From positions 1 to 43,113 of IMG/VR virus record IMGVR_UViG_3300027906_000041: a stretch of 43,113 bases of DNA, one strand, 5' to 3'. Numbering within the stretch: the stretch's first letter is position 1; each line of letters starts with the position of its first letter. Shown here piece after piece: positions 1 through 8,282 of the stretch. The notes under the pieces were generated by a model. That model was given only the letters and a program-made list of their open reading frames with translations. It searched no databases and was not told the DNA's origin. The stretch comes from a virus. The position numbers and the translations under genes were made by a program.

Positions 1-77
1 ACCAAGATATATTAAATCGATAAGGTATCAATACCCCTTTACCCTTTCTCTTGGAGTCCCAAAATAGTAAAACGGGG

Positions 78-1256
78 CTACTCTTCTGGGGGCGTCGTAC
101 TAACACTCTGGGTCTGGGCAGTGCCATCTGCAACCTTCTCTGCAACTACCTTGTCTAAACTACCACCTGCCTTTGCAGCGTTCTCTATTATACCATCAAC
201 CAGATCGGGCGGACATCCAGCAGGAAGAGGGATACTCAGTGGCATGCCGATAAGCTTGAGACAATCACAGAATGTAAATGGTATGAATGGTAATGATATA
301 CCTACCTTCTCTAGTAGGGACATGATCTTTTCTATTATTAATTCTATATTATACATAGGCCAATTGACAGCAAAGGTTCTCATGTTCTCCATCATTACCT
401 CTACATCTTTCCATGATGCCTTTACCTTCTCTTGTATAGCACCACCCATGATATCCTCTATAGTAAACCCAAAGATAGAGATGCTTAGCAGTTGATCTTT
501 AACCATAGTTGCAACATCAGTACCTAAAGTCTTTGCTTGTTCCTTAGCACTCTCTATAGCACCTGTGAGCAGGGCTTCTATGTCCAGTGTTAGGAGTGCT
601 GCTATGTCAACAGTACCAAGAGATGCGAGTTTAATCAACTTTGCAGCTGCCTCTAGGGCCATATTGATGATCTCATTCATCGCATTAGAGAGTTTATTGA
701 CTAACCATTGCCATAGTTTTGCAATATTCATCTCATCATGACCAATTCCCATGTTCTCCCACACCTCAGTAAGTGATGGGGGCAACATCGCCATGAGTGC
801 TTCCTTCTCATCTTGCCACATCTTAGTGATTTCTGCAATTAACTCGGCCTTATACTCTGGGTCTTTGAACAATTTAACCACATCTATACTAATTCCTATA
901 GGAGTAGGTATCTCTAACTCCAATGGAATGACCTTTGTGATGATATCTGCAATTTTTATCTGGGTAATGAACTTCCATTCGTTATGAATCGACTGTCCTA
1001 ACCTCTGAAAGGCCCATTCTGGTATCTTTACACTCCCATCTGGTATATAACCCATAGGAAAGTTCCCTAATACCTTCGGAATAAGGTCTACTACCTCTTG
1101 AACAGTACCAGCAATCTCTGCGAGCTCTCCACTTAGTTCTAATTTGGCTTGTCTTGCAAGTTCGCCGGGTACTGCAGCCAGTTGACCCAACATTTCTGAG
1201 AGTTGCTTCGGAGTAGGCAACAAAGTTGCTGGACAATCTAACACTATGGTACTCAT
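78..1256 (-). CDS. Hypothetical 392-aa helical phage protein
   Basis: I do not recognise this protein. It is long and almost wholly helical in character, rich in Ile, Leu, Ala, Lys and Glu. Amphipathic stretches lie around residues 90-130 and 175-270, and a Pro-rich segment with clustered Cys (FCDC, then GCPP) lies around 328-350. There is no signal peptide. The tail after residue 370 is Thr/Ser-rich and probably disordered. The start is supported by an ATGA overlap with the upstream gene and a GAGGTGG ribosome site four bases before the ATG. It is the last gene of a chain of small membrane-protein genes. A virion or host-interaction role is possible but not shown. Confidence 0.75.
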   Translation of the reverse strand: MSTIVLDCPATLLPTPKQLSEMLGQLAAVPGELARQAKLELSGELAEIAGTVQEVVDLIPKVLGNFPMGYIPDGSVKIPEWAFQRLGQSIHNEWKFITQIKIADIITKVIPLELEIPTPIGISIDVVKLFKDPEYKAELIAEITKMWQDEKEALMAMLPPSLTEVWENMGIGHDEMNIAKLWQWLVNKLSNAMNEIINMALEAAAKLIKLASLGTVDIAALLTLDIEALLTGAIESAKEQAKTLGTDVATMVKDQLLSISIFGFTIEDIMGGAIQEKVKASWKDVEVMMENMRTFAVNWPMYNIELIIEKIMSLLEKVGISLPFIPFTFCDCLKLIGMPLSIPLPAGCPPDLVDGIIENAAKAGGSLDKVVAEKVADGTAQTQSVSTTPPEE

Positions 1257-1498
1257 TCTACCACCTCAGTGCATATTAGATGTCCATGATAACTCTTTGA
1301 ACAGTCTCCGAGACTCTCCTCATCCGTCATCATACCTCTCCTCTCTATCACGATGTTTTCAGTTTTATTTTGTCCTTCCAAATAGTACACATTGTACCAC
1401 AAAAGTCCACAAATACACACCAATATAAATCCGAGTATATTCCGTATCCCTTTATAGGTAAGGTCTGTAAGACCTCTTAATACCACTGCTAAGTCCAT
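1253..1498 (-). CDS. Small single-TM protein, 81 aa
   Basis: Function unknown. Residues about 20-40 form one hydrophobic membrane segment (ILGFILVCICGLLWYNVYYL), followed by a charged tail with two Cys. I chose the ATG at 1498 over a TTG at 1552 because an AGGGG ribosome site lies eight bases upstream and this start overlaps the preceding gene by only 10 bases. The stop overlaps the next ATG as ATGA, which indicates translational coupling. Small membrane genes in tandem are typical of T4-like accessory regions and may act in lysis or membrane modification; that is only a guess. Confidence 0.6.
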   Translation of the reverse strand: MDLAVVLRGLTDLTYKGIRNILGFILVCICGLLWYNVYYLEGQNKTENIVIERRGMMTDEESLGDCSKSYHGHLICTEVVE

Positions 1499-1623
1499 AA
1501 GCACACCCCTAAGACGATTCCGAACACTACCCCTTCTACCCATGATATCCAATACATGGTGTACTCAGAGAGTCCATAATGGGTCTTAAACCTCATTGCT
1601 AGTTGTTCATGCCATTCTATCAT
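1489..1623 (-). CDS. Short TM protein, 44 aa
   Basis: Function unknown. It begins MIEWHEQLAMRF and ends in a C-terminal membrane segment (WVEGVVFGIVLGVCLW). The frame stays open for 30 more codons upstream. The internal ATG at 1623 is preferred because it forms an ATGA overlap with the upstream stop, the same junction used elsewhere in this operon. The next gene overlaps it by 10 bases. It could be a holin-like or membrane accessory peptide, but there is no specific evidence. Confidence 0.5.
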   Translation of the reverse strand: MIEWHEQLAMRFKTHYGLSEYTMYWISWVEGVVFGIVLGVCLWT

Positions 1624-1826
1624 AGTTTTACTGCAAGTAGTATGAATATACCTATTTGTATGATGCATATAAGGAACATTAGACCTGCGAGTATCGTGTG
1701 ATACCATATCCATCGTGTCTTATATGCATTCTCTATTGTTAATTCAGCAGGGTCTGGAGTTGCTTCTACCAGTTCTTCTGTCTCTTCTGGACTACCCCAG
1801 AGTATATGATACCATTTTTTACCCAT
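1620..1826 (-). CDS. Small membrane protein, 68 aa, C-terminal TM
   Basis: Function unknown. An acidic N-terminal half (EETEELVEATPDPAE) is followed by one strong membrane segment at about residues 45-66 (LAGLMFLICIIQIGIFILLA). A GAGGTGG ribosome site precedes the ATG. The 12 bases around that site match those before the gene starting at 1256. It is the first gene of a coupled set of three small membrane proteins and one larger helical protein. The N-in/C-out tail-anchored appearance suggests an inner-membrane protein. Confidence 0.6.
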   Translation of the reverse strand: MGKKWYHILWGSPEETEELVEATPDPAELTIENAYKTRWIWYHTILAGLMFLICIIQIGIFILLAVKL

Positions 1827-1879
1827 AATACCACCTCAGTTGTAGTCCAATATAGTCTAAATATTCTTTTATCATCATG

Positions 1880-2173
1880 CTAAGCAATCCTCTCATCGTG
1901 ATCCATAGGTCTAGTAATACAGTTTATCCATGCCTCTTGGTCAAAGGTCATCCATTCTGAGCAACTATCCCATAGTTCTTTATGTGGTGATGGGTTGGGA
2001 ATAGGGTCTATATTAATTCCGTCCTCTTCTCCCTCTGGAAAAAAATCCGAGTCAGAGTCCTTCGGACAAATATGTGTCCCCTCGTGGTCGTTGTAGCAAA
2101 GTCCATCGAGTATCTCTATGGATGAACATGCAGAGATGATGAGTAGTATCATGATTAATGTTAGAGTCTTCAC
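1880..2173 (-). CDS. Small phage lipoprotein, 97 aa
   Basis: The N-terminus is a lipoprotein signal: MKT, a hydrophobic run, then the lipobox IISAC with Cys16 as the predicted lipidated residue. The mature part is very acidic (a DSDSDFFPEGEEDG stretch) with four further Cys, so disulfides are plausible in the periplasm. The start is GTG at 2173, with AGGA upstream. It is predicted to be an outer- or inner-membrane lipoprotein exported by the host. Its role is unknown; superinfection exclusion or a lysis accessory role are possibilities only. Confidence 0.6.
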   Translation of the reverse strand: MKTLTLIMILLIISACSSIEILDGLCYNDHEGTHICPKDSDSDFFPEGEEDGINIDPIPNPSPHKELWDSCSEWMTFDQEAWINCITRPMDHDERIA

Positions 2174-2182
2174 TATCTTGTC

Positions 2183-2329
2183 CTATTTGTAGTCTCCTAA
2201 TCCCTTCATCCACATCACTAGATTGTATACGAAACCACATGAAAGTAGTCCAAATAGGACTGTATGCCAGTTGAATAGGAGCATAAGCACTGCAAATGAA
2301 CCCATTCCTACATGGTGTTTATACATCAT
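2183..2329 (-). CDS. Short membrane protein, 48 aa
   Basis: A short reading frame that fills the gap between the lipoprotein and the acyl carrier protein. It starts ATG-ATG-TAT after GGTGG and encodes MMYKHHVGMGS followed by two hydrophobic stretches (FAVLMLLFNW and TVLFGLLSCGFVYNLV). It begins 11 bases after the acpP stop and ends 10 bases before the lipoprotein start, so spacing and strand fit one operon. Function unknown. Support comes from position, ribosome site and hydrophobicity only. Confidence 0.5.
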   Translation of the reverse strand: MMYKHHVGMGSFAVLMLLFNWHTVLFGLLSCGFVYNLVMWMKGLGDYK

Positions 2330-2339
2330 CCACCACAAT

Positions 2340-2564
2340 TTATGCATTATCTTCTATGAATTTGACTACATCACCTATAGTTTTGAAGTTTTCTGCATCC
2401 TCATCTGGTATATCTACCTCAAATTCATCCTCTAGTTCTAGGACAATCTCTACTATTGTTAGAGAATCTGCCCCTAAGTCATTCATTATTGAATGCTTTT
2501 CAGTTATATCGCTTGAATCTATTCCAATTCCCCTTGCGATTACATTGATTACTTGGTCTTTCAT
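2340..2564 (-). CDS. acpP: Acyl carrier protein
   Basis: A 74-residue acyl carrier protein. The phosphopantetheine site is the DSL motif at residues 33-35 (Ser34 carries the prosthetic group), within LGADSLTIVEIVLELED. The acidic helix II and the usual length match bacterial AcpP. A TTG 12 bases upstream is in frame, but the ATG at 2564 has GAGG at the right distance and is preferred. ACP shuttles acyl chains in fatty-acid and phospholipid synthesis. A phage copy could redirect host acyl groups or modify a virion component. No acyltransferase or ACP synthase lies next to it, so it probably relies on host enzymes for loading. Confidence 0.85.
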   Translation of the reverse strand: MKDQVINVIARGIGIDSSDITEKHSIMNDLGADSLTIVEIVLELEDEFEVDIPDEDAENFKTIGDVVKFIEDNA

Positions 2565-2584
2565 TTTATTCCTCAATCATTTAA

Positions 2585-3691
2585 TTAAAATATGTCAAAT
2601 ATACTACCTGTTGAATTTAAATTAACTTTATCTCCAGATAAATTAACATTTCCCTTTGCAGTCATATTTATATCTCCCTCAGTAGAGGTGATATTGATAC
2701 TGTCTGTTGCAGTTATATTGGTCGTTCCTTTGGTCGATAAGTTGTAGTTTCCGTTATTTAATTCAATATCGGCACTCCCTGCTATGAGGATTTTCTTGTC
2801 TTTTAATATAATCTCGTAGTCATCGTTGACTATCTTGGTGACTCTATCACCTACTGGTGTGATCTCTATTCTACTACCAGATCGATGATATAGATGCATT
2901 CTTTCTGCATCTGGAGTATCATCTATCTCTACTAAGTGTCCAGATTCACTCTCAAATACATGATTATATGGGTAGGTTGGGTTATAATACCCAATTGTAT
3001 TATTAACGAATGTCTCTCGTTCTCTTGGTGGTTCCTTTACAATACTCCCCTCATGAACTTCAATCATGTCATTAGGATATTGCTTATAGTCTCCCCTTGC
3101 AGATGGGTTAACATCTGACTGTTCAAAATACTTCTCTTTAGGGTAATTGACTGGTTTTCTATCACCTATTTTAGTACCAGAACCATCCAATTTCATCTCT
3201 ACTGACTCTGGTGGAGAAGGGGCATCTGATAGTTTATTTGTCAATCCATGTGTTCTTGAACTATTTTCTTGTGGATTCTTACCATCATACTCGTCATATG
3301 ACTCCCTTCTAGGGTCATTGAATCCCAGAGTAGGTTTTCTTTCAATTAATTTATCGTCTGATTGATCTATTTTATAGTGTTTTGTGGGTTGTCCAAATAA
3401 TGACCCTATTACAACTGGGTCTTGCATGTCGTTTCCATCCCTAAAGAAACCCATTACAGTAGCACCTTCTACTAGTCCATGTGGTGATTGTCCTAATCCA
3501 CTAGTTGCAGATGAGGTTGTAGGCATTAATACTTGGGCCCAAGGTAAATCTGGTGTTGCAATATGTTCTTTATTATCAGTATGCACCCCATAACACCTAA
3601 CTCTCACTCTTCCTAGTGTTGCTGGGTCAAATCTATCTTCTATTACTCCTGTAAAGAAGATATAATTGTTTTTACCTTCAAATTTGATCAT
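2585..3691 (-). CDS. 5: gp5-like baseplate hub/spike protein without lysozyme domain
   Basis: The N-terminal part (residues ~10-105) is the OB-fold of T4 gp5 and VgrG: DPATLGRVRVRCYGVH, then PWAQVLMPTTS, then VMGFFRDGNDMQDPVVIGSL. Residues ~110-260 look disordered or linker-like. The C-terminal ~85 residues are short alternating strands of the INITSTEGDINM type, matching the triple-stranded beta-helix needle. T4 gp5 is 575 residues with a lysozyme domain between these parts; here the protein is 368 residues and I see no lysozyme domain. It should form the trimeric membrane-piercing spike under the tail tube. It lies in a minus-strand baseplate cluster with the hub protein, gp53 and a gp48-like protein. 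Confidence 0.75.
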   Translation of the reverse strand: MIKFEGKNNYIFFTGVIEDRFDPATLGRVRVRCYGVHTDNKEHIATPDLPWAQVLMPTTSSATSGLGQSPHGLVEGATVMGFFRDGNDMQDPVVIGSLFGQPTKHYKIDQSDDKLIERKPTLGFNDPRRESYDEYDGKNPQENSSRTHGLTNKLSDAPSPPESVEMKLDGSGTKIGDRKPVNYPKEKYFEQSDVNPSARGDYKQYPNDMIEVHEGSIVKEPPRERETFVNNTIGYYNPTYPYNHVFESESGHLVEIDDTPDAERMHLYHRSGSRIEITPVGDRVTKIVNDDYEIILKDKKILIAGSADIELNNGNYNLSTKGTTNITATDSINITSTEGDINMTAKGNVNLSGDKVNLNSTGSIFDIF

Positions 3692-3694
3692 GTT

Positions 3695-3910
3695 TTATTC
3701 CGTTAACAGTTGTTGTTTATTAAACTGTTCTCTTAACCAATTATTATATCTACTGGTATATTCTTCGTAAGTATAGGTAGTTGCTAGAGGGTCTTTATTC
3801 TCATCACAATTATCCAACCACATTCGTCTCTTATATTGAGTAAATAGTTCTTCTCTGGAGAATTCTCCATCGTGATTTAGGTTTAATAGTTCTTCATTTA
3901 GTTGTTTCAT
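3695..3910 (-). CDS. Hypothetical 71-aa protein in baseplate operon
   Basis: Function unknown. It is small, charged and helical (MKQLNEELLNLNHDGEFSRE, later YTYEEYTSRYNNWLREQF), without membrane segments or Cys pairs. It sits one base after the stop of the hub gene and three bases before the gp5-like gene, so it is translated within the baseplate operon. It could be a minor baseplate component or chaperone, but only the position says so. Confidence 0.65.
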   Translation of the reverse strand: MKQLNEELLNLNHDGEFSREELFTQYKRRMWLDNCDENKDPLATTYTYEEYTSRYNNWLREQFNKQQLLTE

Positions 3911-3911
3911 G

Positions 3912-5534
3912 TTATTCCTCTGCTGGTGTTGCTGGCTCGTCTGGGTTTTCTATCGTCCATGATGGTTCATAATATTCAAAGTTATCTGGAGAACCTTTAT
4001 GTCTACCATCTTTTGCTAAGTCTAATTGACAGGTTAATCCCTTCTTATCACCTATAAATGTACATTTAGTGACTAGGAATTTTCCATTAATCATTGATTC
4101 TTCCACTACCTCTACATCACCAGATTGTGCCATTGGAATTTTTATATCTGTCTCTACTACTAAACCACAATTAATATTAGTTCGTCCAGAGACTATCACC
4201 CTCATCGTGTTTGCATCTAATATATTTCTTACCTTATCTCTATGAAAATTAGATAATTTAGTATTATGGTGAACATTAGTAGTGGTGTCATTTATTCCAT
4301 TTATATGTAGAGGGGATTCATATCCAAAATCTATTACTGCATCTGTATAGTCATGAATACTTTCCAATGTCTCTAATGGGCCTGCTGCCTTAAACCCTTC
4401 GGGCCCAACTGCATTACCATCTGATGATACCTTCATTACTGCCTCTGGTGCTGTTCTAATAGGTAGTCCCTCAGATAAATGCATGTTTTGTTTCTTATAC
4501 TTACCAGTTTTTGGATCAATATCCCAGTTGCTATCATCGATCAGTCTATAATTTAATTCTGTATATATTTGGGATACATTATTAAATGTAATTCTTTTAC
4601 CAGAATATACTCCCTTTGAGGTTGCTTCTGAAATATCAAATAGTACAGGTTTCTTTGATTCATAGATGTCATATCCAGGCCCTTGTCTGTCCATCACCCC
4701 ATCTCTTGTGACAATTTCCATTGTAGGGGATTCTTGTGGTTTTGGCATATAATCATAATGTTCTGATGGTAATACTGCACCAGTTCCAGACAGAGGTTTA
4801 CTCCATTTTAATTTACCCTCTTTATCATACTTCACATTATACATATCACTTATGGTATTCAAAAAGTATCCACCTCTTGCAGTCTGATAGAAATAGTATG
4901 AATTAGGTGTTGAGGACACACTTGATCCTTCTTCACCTTCACCGGCTGACATTTTACTAGTCAACCATCGTATGGTGTCTTGAACAGTCCAATTGGGAAT
5001 GACTACTGAATAGTTTTCTGGTTTTGATTGTAGTCTAACAGTCCAATATTTTCCAGAGTCATTTTTCTCTGCCTCATAGTCCAGTTTTAAATACTCTTCA
5101 CATACTTTGACTAAAATATCAGATAAAGACCCTTGATAAGCTCGTGAAACTCTTTTTCTTTTTGACTCTAACCACTCTTGTGAACAGAAATGTAATGTAT
5201 ATGTTTGTACACTACCTCTTACAATCACATCACTTATCTTGTATATTCTAAATATTTGGTCAATATAATGATCATAATCTTCTTGCTCATCTTCAAGCTT
5301 TGTACCAGAAAAACTGATACGAATAAACTCTTGTCCAGAAAAACCCATTTGCTCAAACAAGTTAACACCATCAGCAATCTGTATGGTTCCAGTAAGGAAA
5401 TTGTTATAGATAGATTCTGTTATTTGAAATTCGTTAAAGATACCAGTGACATCTCTCTGCAATCCTTGAGAATTGGAGATGGTTAGTGCGTTGATGAAGT
5501 ATCTATTTGGGGTATTTTGACCAAATGCTATCAT
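3912..5534 (-). CDS. Baseplate hub structural protein (gp27-position)
   Basis: A 540-residue protein lying directly upstream of the gp5-like spike gene. The N-terminus (LTISNSQGLQRDVTGIFNEF, then ITESIYNNFLTGTIQIADG) and the beta-rich architecture resemble phage tail hub proteins of the gp27/gpD class. The C-terminal part (SGRTNINCGLVVETDIKIPM, then GKFLVTKCTFIG) has the late-domain look of those hubs. T4 gp27 is 391 residues, so this is a longer marine-type version. It would form the trimeric ring joining spike to tail tube. The assignment rests on context and general pattern, not a specific motif. Confidence 0.55.
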   Translation of the reverse strand: MIAFGQNTPNRYFINALTISNSQGLQRDVTGIFNEFQITESIYNNFLTGTIQIADGVNLFEQMGFSGQEFIRISFSGTKLEDEQEDYDHYIDQIFRIYKISDVIVRGSVQTYTLHFCSQEWLESKRKRVSRAYQGSLSDILVKVCEEYLKLDYEAEKNDSGKYWTVRLQSKPENYSVVIPNWTVQDTIRWLTSKMSAGEGEEGSSVSSTPNSYYFYQTARGGYFLNTISDMYNVKYDKEGKLKWSKPLSGTGAVLPSEHYDYMPKPQESPTMEIVTRDGVMDRQGPGYDIYESKKPVLFDISEATSKGVYSGKRITFNNVSQIYTELNYRLIDDSNWDIDPKTGKYKKQNMHLSEGLPIRTAPEAVMKVSSDGNAVGPEGFKAAGPLETLESIHDYTDAVIDFGYESPLHINGINDTTTNVHHNTKLSNFHRDKVRNILDANTMRVIVSGRTNINCGLVVETDIKIPMAQSGDVEVVEESMINGKFLVTKCTFIGDKKGLTCQLDLAKDGRHKGSPDNFEYYEPSWTIENPDEPATPAEE

Positions 5535-5540
5535 AATATA

Positions 5541-6275
5541 TTAATCTCTTATTAAGTCTTTAAATTCTTTAACTACTTGATGTGCGTATCCTTTTGGAAT
5601 ATACCTAATGAATCTTCGTGCATCATTTTGTTCCCTTTCATGTTCTGCATTAGTTTTGACTGTATATGTTTCATTATATTGTGTTGTTTTATTACCATCA
5701 CCATCAATATAATGATGTGGTCTATCTTTATAGTCTACTACTGATGTGACATTAAATGCCTTACCAGACTTAGACCCTGTGACTGTTTCGTTTACTTGGA
5801 ACACTCCTACAACATCGTTAACTACGATATGGTCAAATGTTGGATCAATATTAATCGCATATCCGAATGCACCAGATGTTCCACCTATAACTTTTTCACC
5901 CATAGTGAACTTACTACTTGCAGATGACACTATAGATGTAGATAAGTCTGCAACTAATGACTTTCCAGCATACTTACGATTAATGTATTTTTCCATGAGT
6001 GAAGTGCTCTTTGGCCAATCTGCATGGACAGTTAATTCATCATTAACCAACCAGAATAACCAATAAAGAGTTGAATCTCCATACATTTTAGTTGCAAGTA
6101 CATCTGGTCTATCAGTATCTTCAATGTGCATATAATTATATCCAGTGATACCTTCGTCTGCATCATCGAATACTCTTATTTGTCTGAATATATCTTTTGC
6201 CTTTACTAGATTACCATCATTCTTGATGTCGTAATCAATATTAGGAAAGTGTTTAAAATATTTAGTTAATGCCAT
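5541..6275 (-). CDS. 53: Baseplate wedge protein gp53
   Basis: The N-terminal ~85 residues match the gp53 wedge family: KYFKHFPNIDYDI, then VKAKDIFRQIRV, then GDSTLYWLFWLVND. The C-terminal half has an insertion (residues ~105-165, Gly/Ser/Val-rich, possibly a small beta domain) before the basic RRFIRYIPKGYAHQVVKEF end. gp53 is the last wedge subunit and closes the six-wedge ring around the hub. Its ATG overlaps the stop of the upstream gp48-like gene as TAATG, so the two are coupled. Confidence 0.75.
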   Translation of the reverse strand: MALTKYFKHFPNIDYDIKNDGNLVKAKDIFRQIRVFDDADEGITGYNYMHIEDTDRPDVLATKMYGDSTLYWLFWLVNDELTVHADWPKSTSLMEKYINRKYAGKSLVADLSTSIVSSASSKFTMGEKVIGGTSGAFGYAINIDPTFDHIVVNDVVGVFQVNETVTGSKSGKAFNVTSVVDYKDRPHHYIDGDGNKTTQYNETYTVKTNAEHEREQNDARRFIRYIPKGYAHQVVKEFKDLIRD

Positions 6276-7792
6276 TATCCGTCATCTCCAAAGTCATCTA
6301 GTCGTCCGACTGATTGTCCCTGTGGTGAGAACCATTCTCCACTTGAGTTTTGATGATACCCTTGCATCTGTAGTCCTATTTTTCCTATTCTTTGTTTCCA
6401 ACTCATTTGGTTCCAAGTCATTGGTGCTGGATGCATTTCTATTGGTCTATCTGCGGTTCCCTCTGAGATGACCCACTCACCATCTTCTCCTCGTGTCGAT
6501 ACCATTCCATGTGGGAAGGCCTGTTCACCTGTTGTGTTCTGGTCTGGCCGAGGTGGGCCCATATCATCGGTAGCTACTTTAGAGACATTGGGATTATCTT
6601 CACCTATATGCTCTAAGTCAACATCTAATACCTGACCCGCCATAGTCAGTGTTCCACCACCAGCAAGAGTTCCAGTTTTGATTAAATTTTTCTGGTATGC
6701 TGTATAACTAACTTGGTTCTTGTATCTTACTCTATCCAGAGTTGATATTTCAGTAAATTCTAATGATAATTGAACTCCATTAGGATATATTTTTGAAGCT
6801 ACTGTCACTTTACCTTTTTGTTGTTCAGAATCCAACTGACGATTTAATGATTCGCCTTCTGGAGTAGACGCACCAGCTACATAATCGTCATCTTTTTCTT
6901 CATCTATCTTGATAAATCCCATATCATGTCCACCAGAATAATCAACTGCAACTTTAGTTAAACAGGATAATAAAGGTTCTTCATAGGTACTCATGTCAGC
7001 ACCATCTGGATTATGAAAATCAATCATAAAGGCAGCAGGTAGTTTATATGTTCTGAGATCGCCTGGTTCAACTTTTGGAAGAGATGCCATCTTCAACAAA
7101 TATATTATTTTTTCTATATTTGCAGAATCTTTTGCGTTGAATGGATGTAAGTCCCATGTATAACTATGTGTTCTAAAGGAAACACCCTCAAATAGTTGGA
7201 ATTTAACTGGGTTTATTACTGCACCATGTGCTAATGCTTGTAATCCAGAAGTCATTCCTTCTTTTGCTTGAGTCCACCCCTCATCAAGTCCTTTTGCAAG
7301 TGATCCACCAAGACTGCTCCAATCACCCTCTAAAATCCTGTTGATCTCTTCGTTTGCCAGACCAACCTCTTTAGTTGAATATCCAATTGAAACATCATCT
7401 GTATATTTAGGCATAGGAAGCCATATGTTTACTGGGTCGTCTAAGTTTGGGTCTTCTATAGTTTTTAAACTTATCCAATTTTTGACAAGTCCTTTCATCG
7501 CATCAGAAGGGAATTGTAGTTGTTCAGCTTTCTTTGGTGGTGTTTCTTTTCCGTCTGCCTTTCTTTCTGCTTTCTTTTCGGCTGCACTTGCAGTTGCTTT
7601 CATTTGGGCTGCATGTGATTGAATCTCTTTTGGAACATTGGATAACTTTATACCTGTTGCAGATGCAACTAAATCATCTAATGAATTTGCAATATTAGAA
7701 TTGAATAGAGCACGATGCCCACTAAGTGCAGAATTTAAATCTGCCTTGATTGACCCCATTAGGGAACTTTTTAGTTTACTGAATAGTGACAT
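6275..7792 (-). CDS. 48: gp48-like baseplate/tail-tube junction protein
   Basis: 505 residues. The core (residues ~110-390) looks like the gp48/gp54 group that caps the baseplate and nucleates the tail tube: VNIWLPMPKYTDDVSIGYS, then RTHSYTWDLHPFN, and a terminal VQLSLEFTEISTLDRVRY. An N-terminal Lys/Ala-rich helix and a C-terminal ~110-residue disordered tail extend it beyond T4 gp48. It is the first gene of the minus-strand baseplate operon. A TATAAATA late element lies about 39 bases upstream of the ATG. It could also be the gp54 equivalent; I favour gp48 from its position next to gp53. Confidence 0.55.
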   Translation of the reverse strand: MSLFSKLKSSLMGSIKADLNSALSGHRALFNSNIANSLDDLVASATGIKLSNVPKEIQSHAAQMKATASAAEKKAERKADGKETPPKKAEQLQFPSDAMKGLVKNWISLKTIEDPNLDDPVNIWLPMPKYTDDVSIGYSTKEVGLANEEINRILEGDWSSLGGSLAKGLDEGWTQAKEGMTSGLQALAHGAVINPVKFQLFEGVSFRTHSYTWDLHPFNAKDSANIEKIIYLLKMASLPKVEPGDLRTYKLPAAFMIDFHNPDGADMSTYEEPLLSCLTKVAVDYSGGHDMGFIKIDEEKDDDYVAGASTPEGESLNRQLDSEQQKGKVTVASKIYPNGVQLSLEFTEISTLDRVRYKNQVSYTAYQKNLIKTGTLAGGGTLTMAGQVLDVDLEHIGEDNPNVSKVATDDMGPPRPDQNTTGEQAFPHGMVSTRGEDGEWVISEGTADRPIEMHPAPMTWNQMSWKQRIGKIGLQMQGYHQNSSGEWFSPQGQSVGRLDDFGDDG

Positions 7793-7797
7793 AAATA
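7790..7797 (+). promoter_or_regulatory. Late promoter element, plus strand (CATAAATA)
   Basis: CATAAATA matches the NATAAATA form of the T4-type late promoter and sits 40 bases before the gp4 ATG at 7838, giving a leader of about 34 bases. It overlaps the start codon of the divergent gp48-like gene. With the element at 7831-7838 it forms a divergent late-promoter pair. Confidence 0.45.
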
Positions 7798-7830
7798 CCT
7801 GTTAAGTGAATGTTATTAGTTTCTATAGAG

Positions 7831-7838
7831 TATTTATA
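7831..7838 (-). promoter_or_regulatory. Late promoter element, minus strand (TATAAATA)
   Basis: A perfect TATAAATA read on the minus strand, the consensus recognised by gp55/gp33-type late sigma systems. Transcription would start near 7825 and give a leader of about 33 bases before the gp48-like ATG at 7792. Its last base overlaps the gp4 start codon on the other strand. The phage encodes gp33 at 16694-16921, which supports a T4-style late system. Confidence 0.6.
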
Positions 7839-8269
7839 TGAGTTATAAGGGTAGGTTCAAACCAATTAACTATAAAAAGTATAAAGGTGATTCAACAAAG
7901 ATCATCTATCGTTCTCTATGGGAATTAACCTTTATGAAGTATTGTGATAGAACATCTCAGATACTTGAGTGGAATAGTGAAGAGATAATGATACCATATC
8001 GTAGTATAGATGGTAAAGTACATCGTTATTTCCCAGATTTCTGGATAAAATACCAGAATACATCTGGTCAAGTCATCCAAGAGATAATAGAGGTTAAACC
8101 TAAAGCACAATGTTCACCACCCAAGAAAGGTCGTAAATCTACTGGTCGTTTCATTGCAGAGGGAAAAAGATATGCAATTAATGAACTCAAATGGGATGCA
8201 GCTCGTGAATATTGTTTAGATCGTGGATATAAATTTCGTATATTAACAGAAGATCACTTAGTCAAATGA
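7838..8269 (+). CDS. 4: Head completion nuclease-fold protein gp4
   Basis: The 143-residue sequence matches the T4 gp4 (gp50/65) head-completion family, which has a TnsA/PD-(D/E)XK nuclease fold. Visible motifs are RSLWELTFMKYCD (Glu of helix 1), YFPDFWI (the PD pair) and EIIEVKPKAQ (the E-x-K). A basic KKGRKSTGRF loop follows, then a C-terminal YKFRILTEDHL. gp4 acts on filled heads so that tails can join. It is the first plus-strand gene, driven by the divergent late promoter region. No good Shine-Dalgarno precedes the ATG. Confidence 0.8.
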   Translation: MSYKGRFKPINYKKYKGDSTKIIYRSLWELTFMKYCDRTSQILEWNSEEIMIPYRSIDGKVHRYFPDFWIKYQNTSGQVIQEIIEVKPKAQCSPPKKGRKSTGRFIAEGKRYAINELKWDAAREYCLDRGYKFRILTEDHLVK

Positions 8270-8277
8270 CATAAATA
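8270..8277 (+). promoter_or_regulatory. Late promoter element five bases before an ATG (CATAAATA)
   Basis: CATAAATA ends five bases before the ATG at 8283. T4 late transcripts start about six bases after this element, so a transcript from here would begin at or next to the ATG and lack a leader. No Shine-Dalgarno is present before that ATG. The bases TGACATAAATAC also occur at the other CATAAATA site (7788-7799). A chance AT-rich match in the end of gp4 is possible. Confidence 0.35.
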
Positions 8278-8282
8278 CATGT

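Noticed and set aside
1-77. Possible hairpin GGTATTGATACC (minus strand) after the first gene as a terminator
   Set aside because: The stem is only five pairs with a two-base loop and no U-run follows, so I do not call a terminator; nothing else is evident in these 77 bases.
2052-2240. 62-codon minus-strand frame spanning the lipoprotein start
   Set aside because: It overlaps both the lipoprotein and the 48-aa membrane gene in another frame, which have better starts and clear signal or membrane segments.
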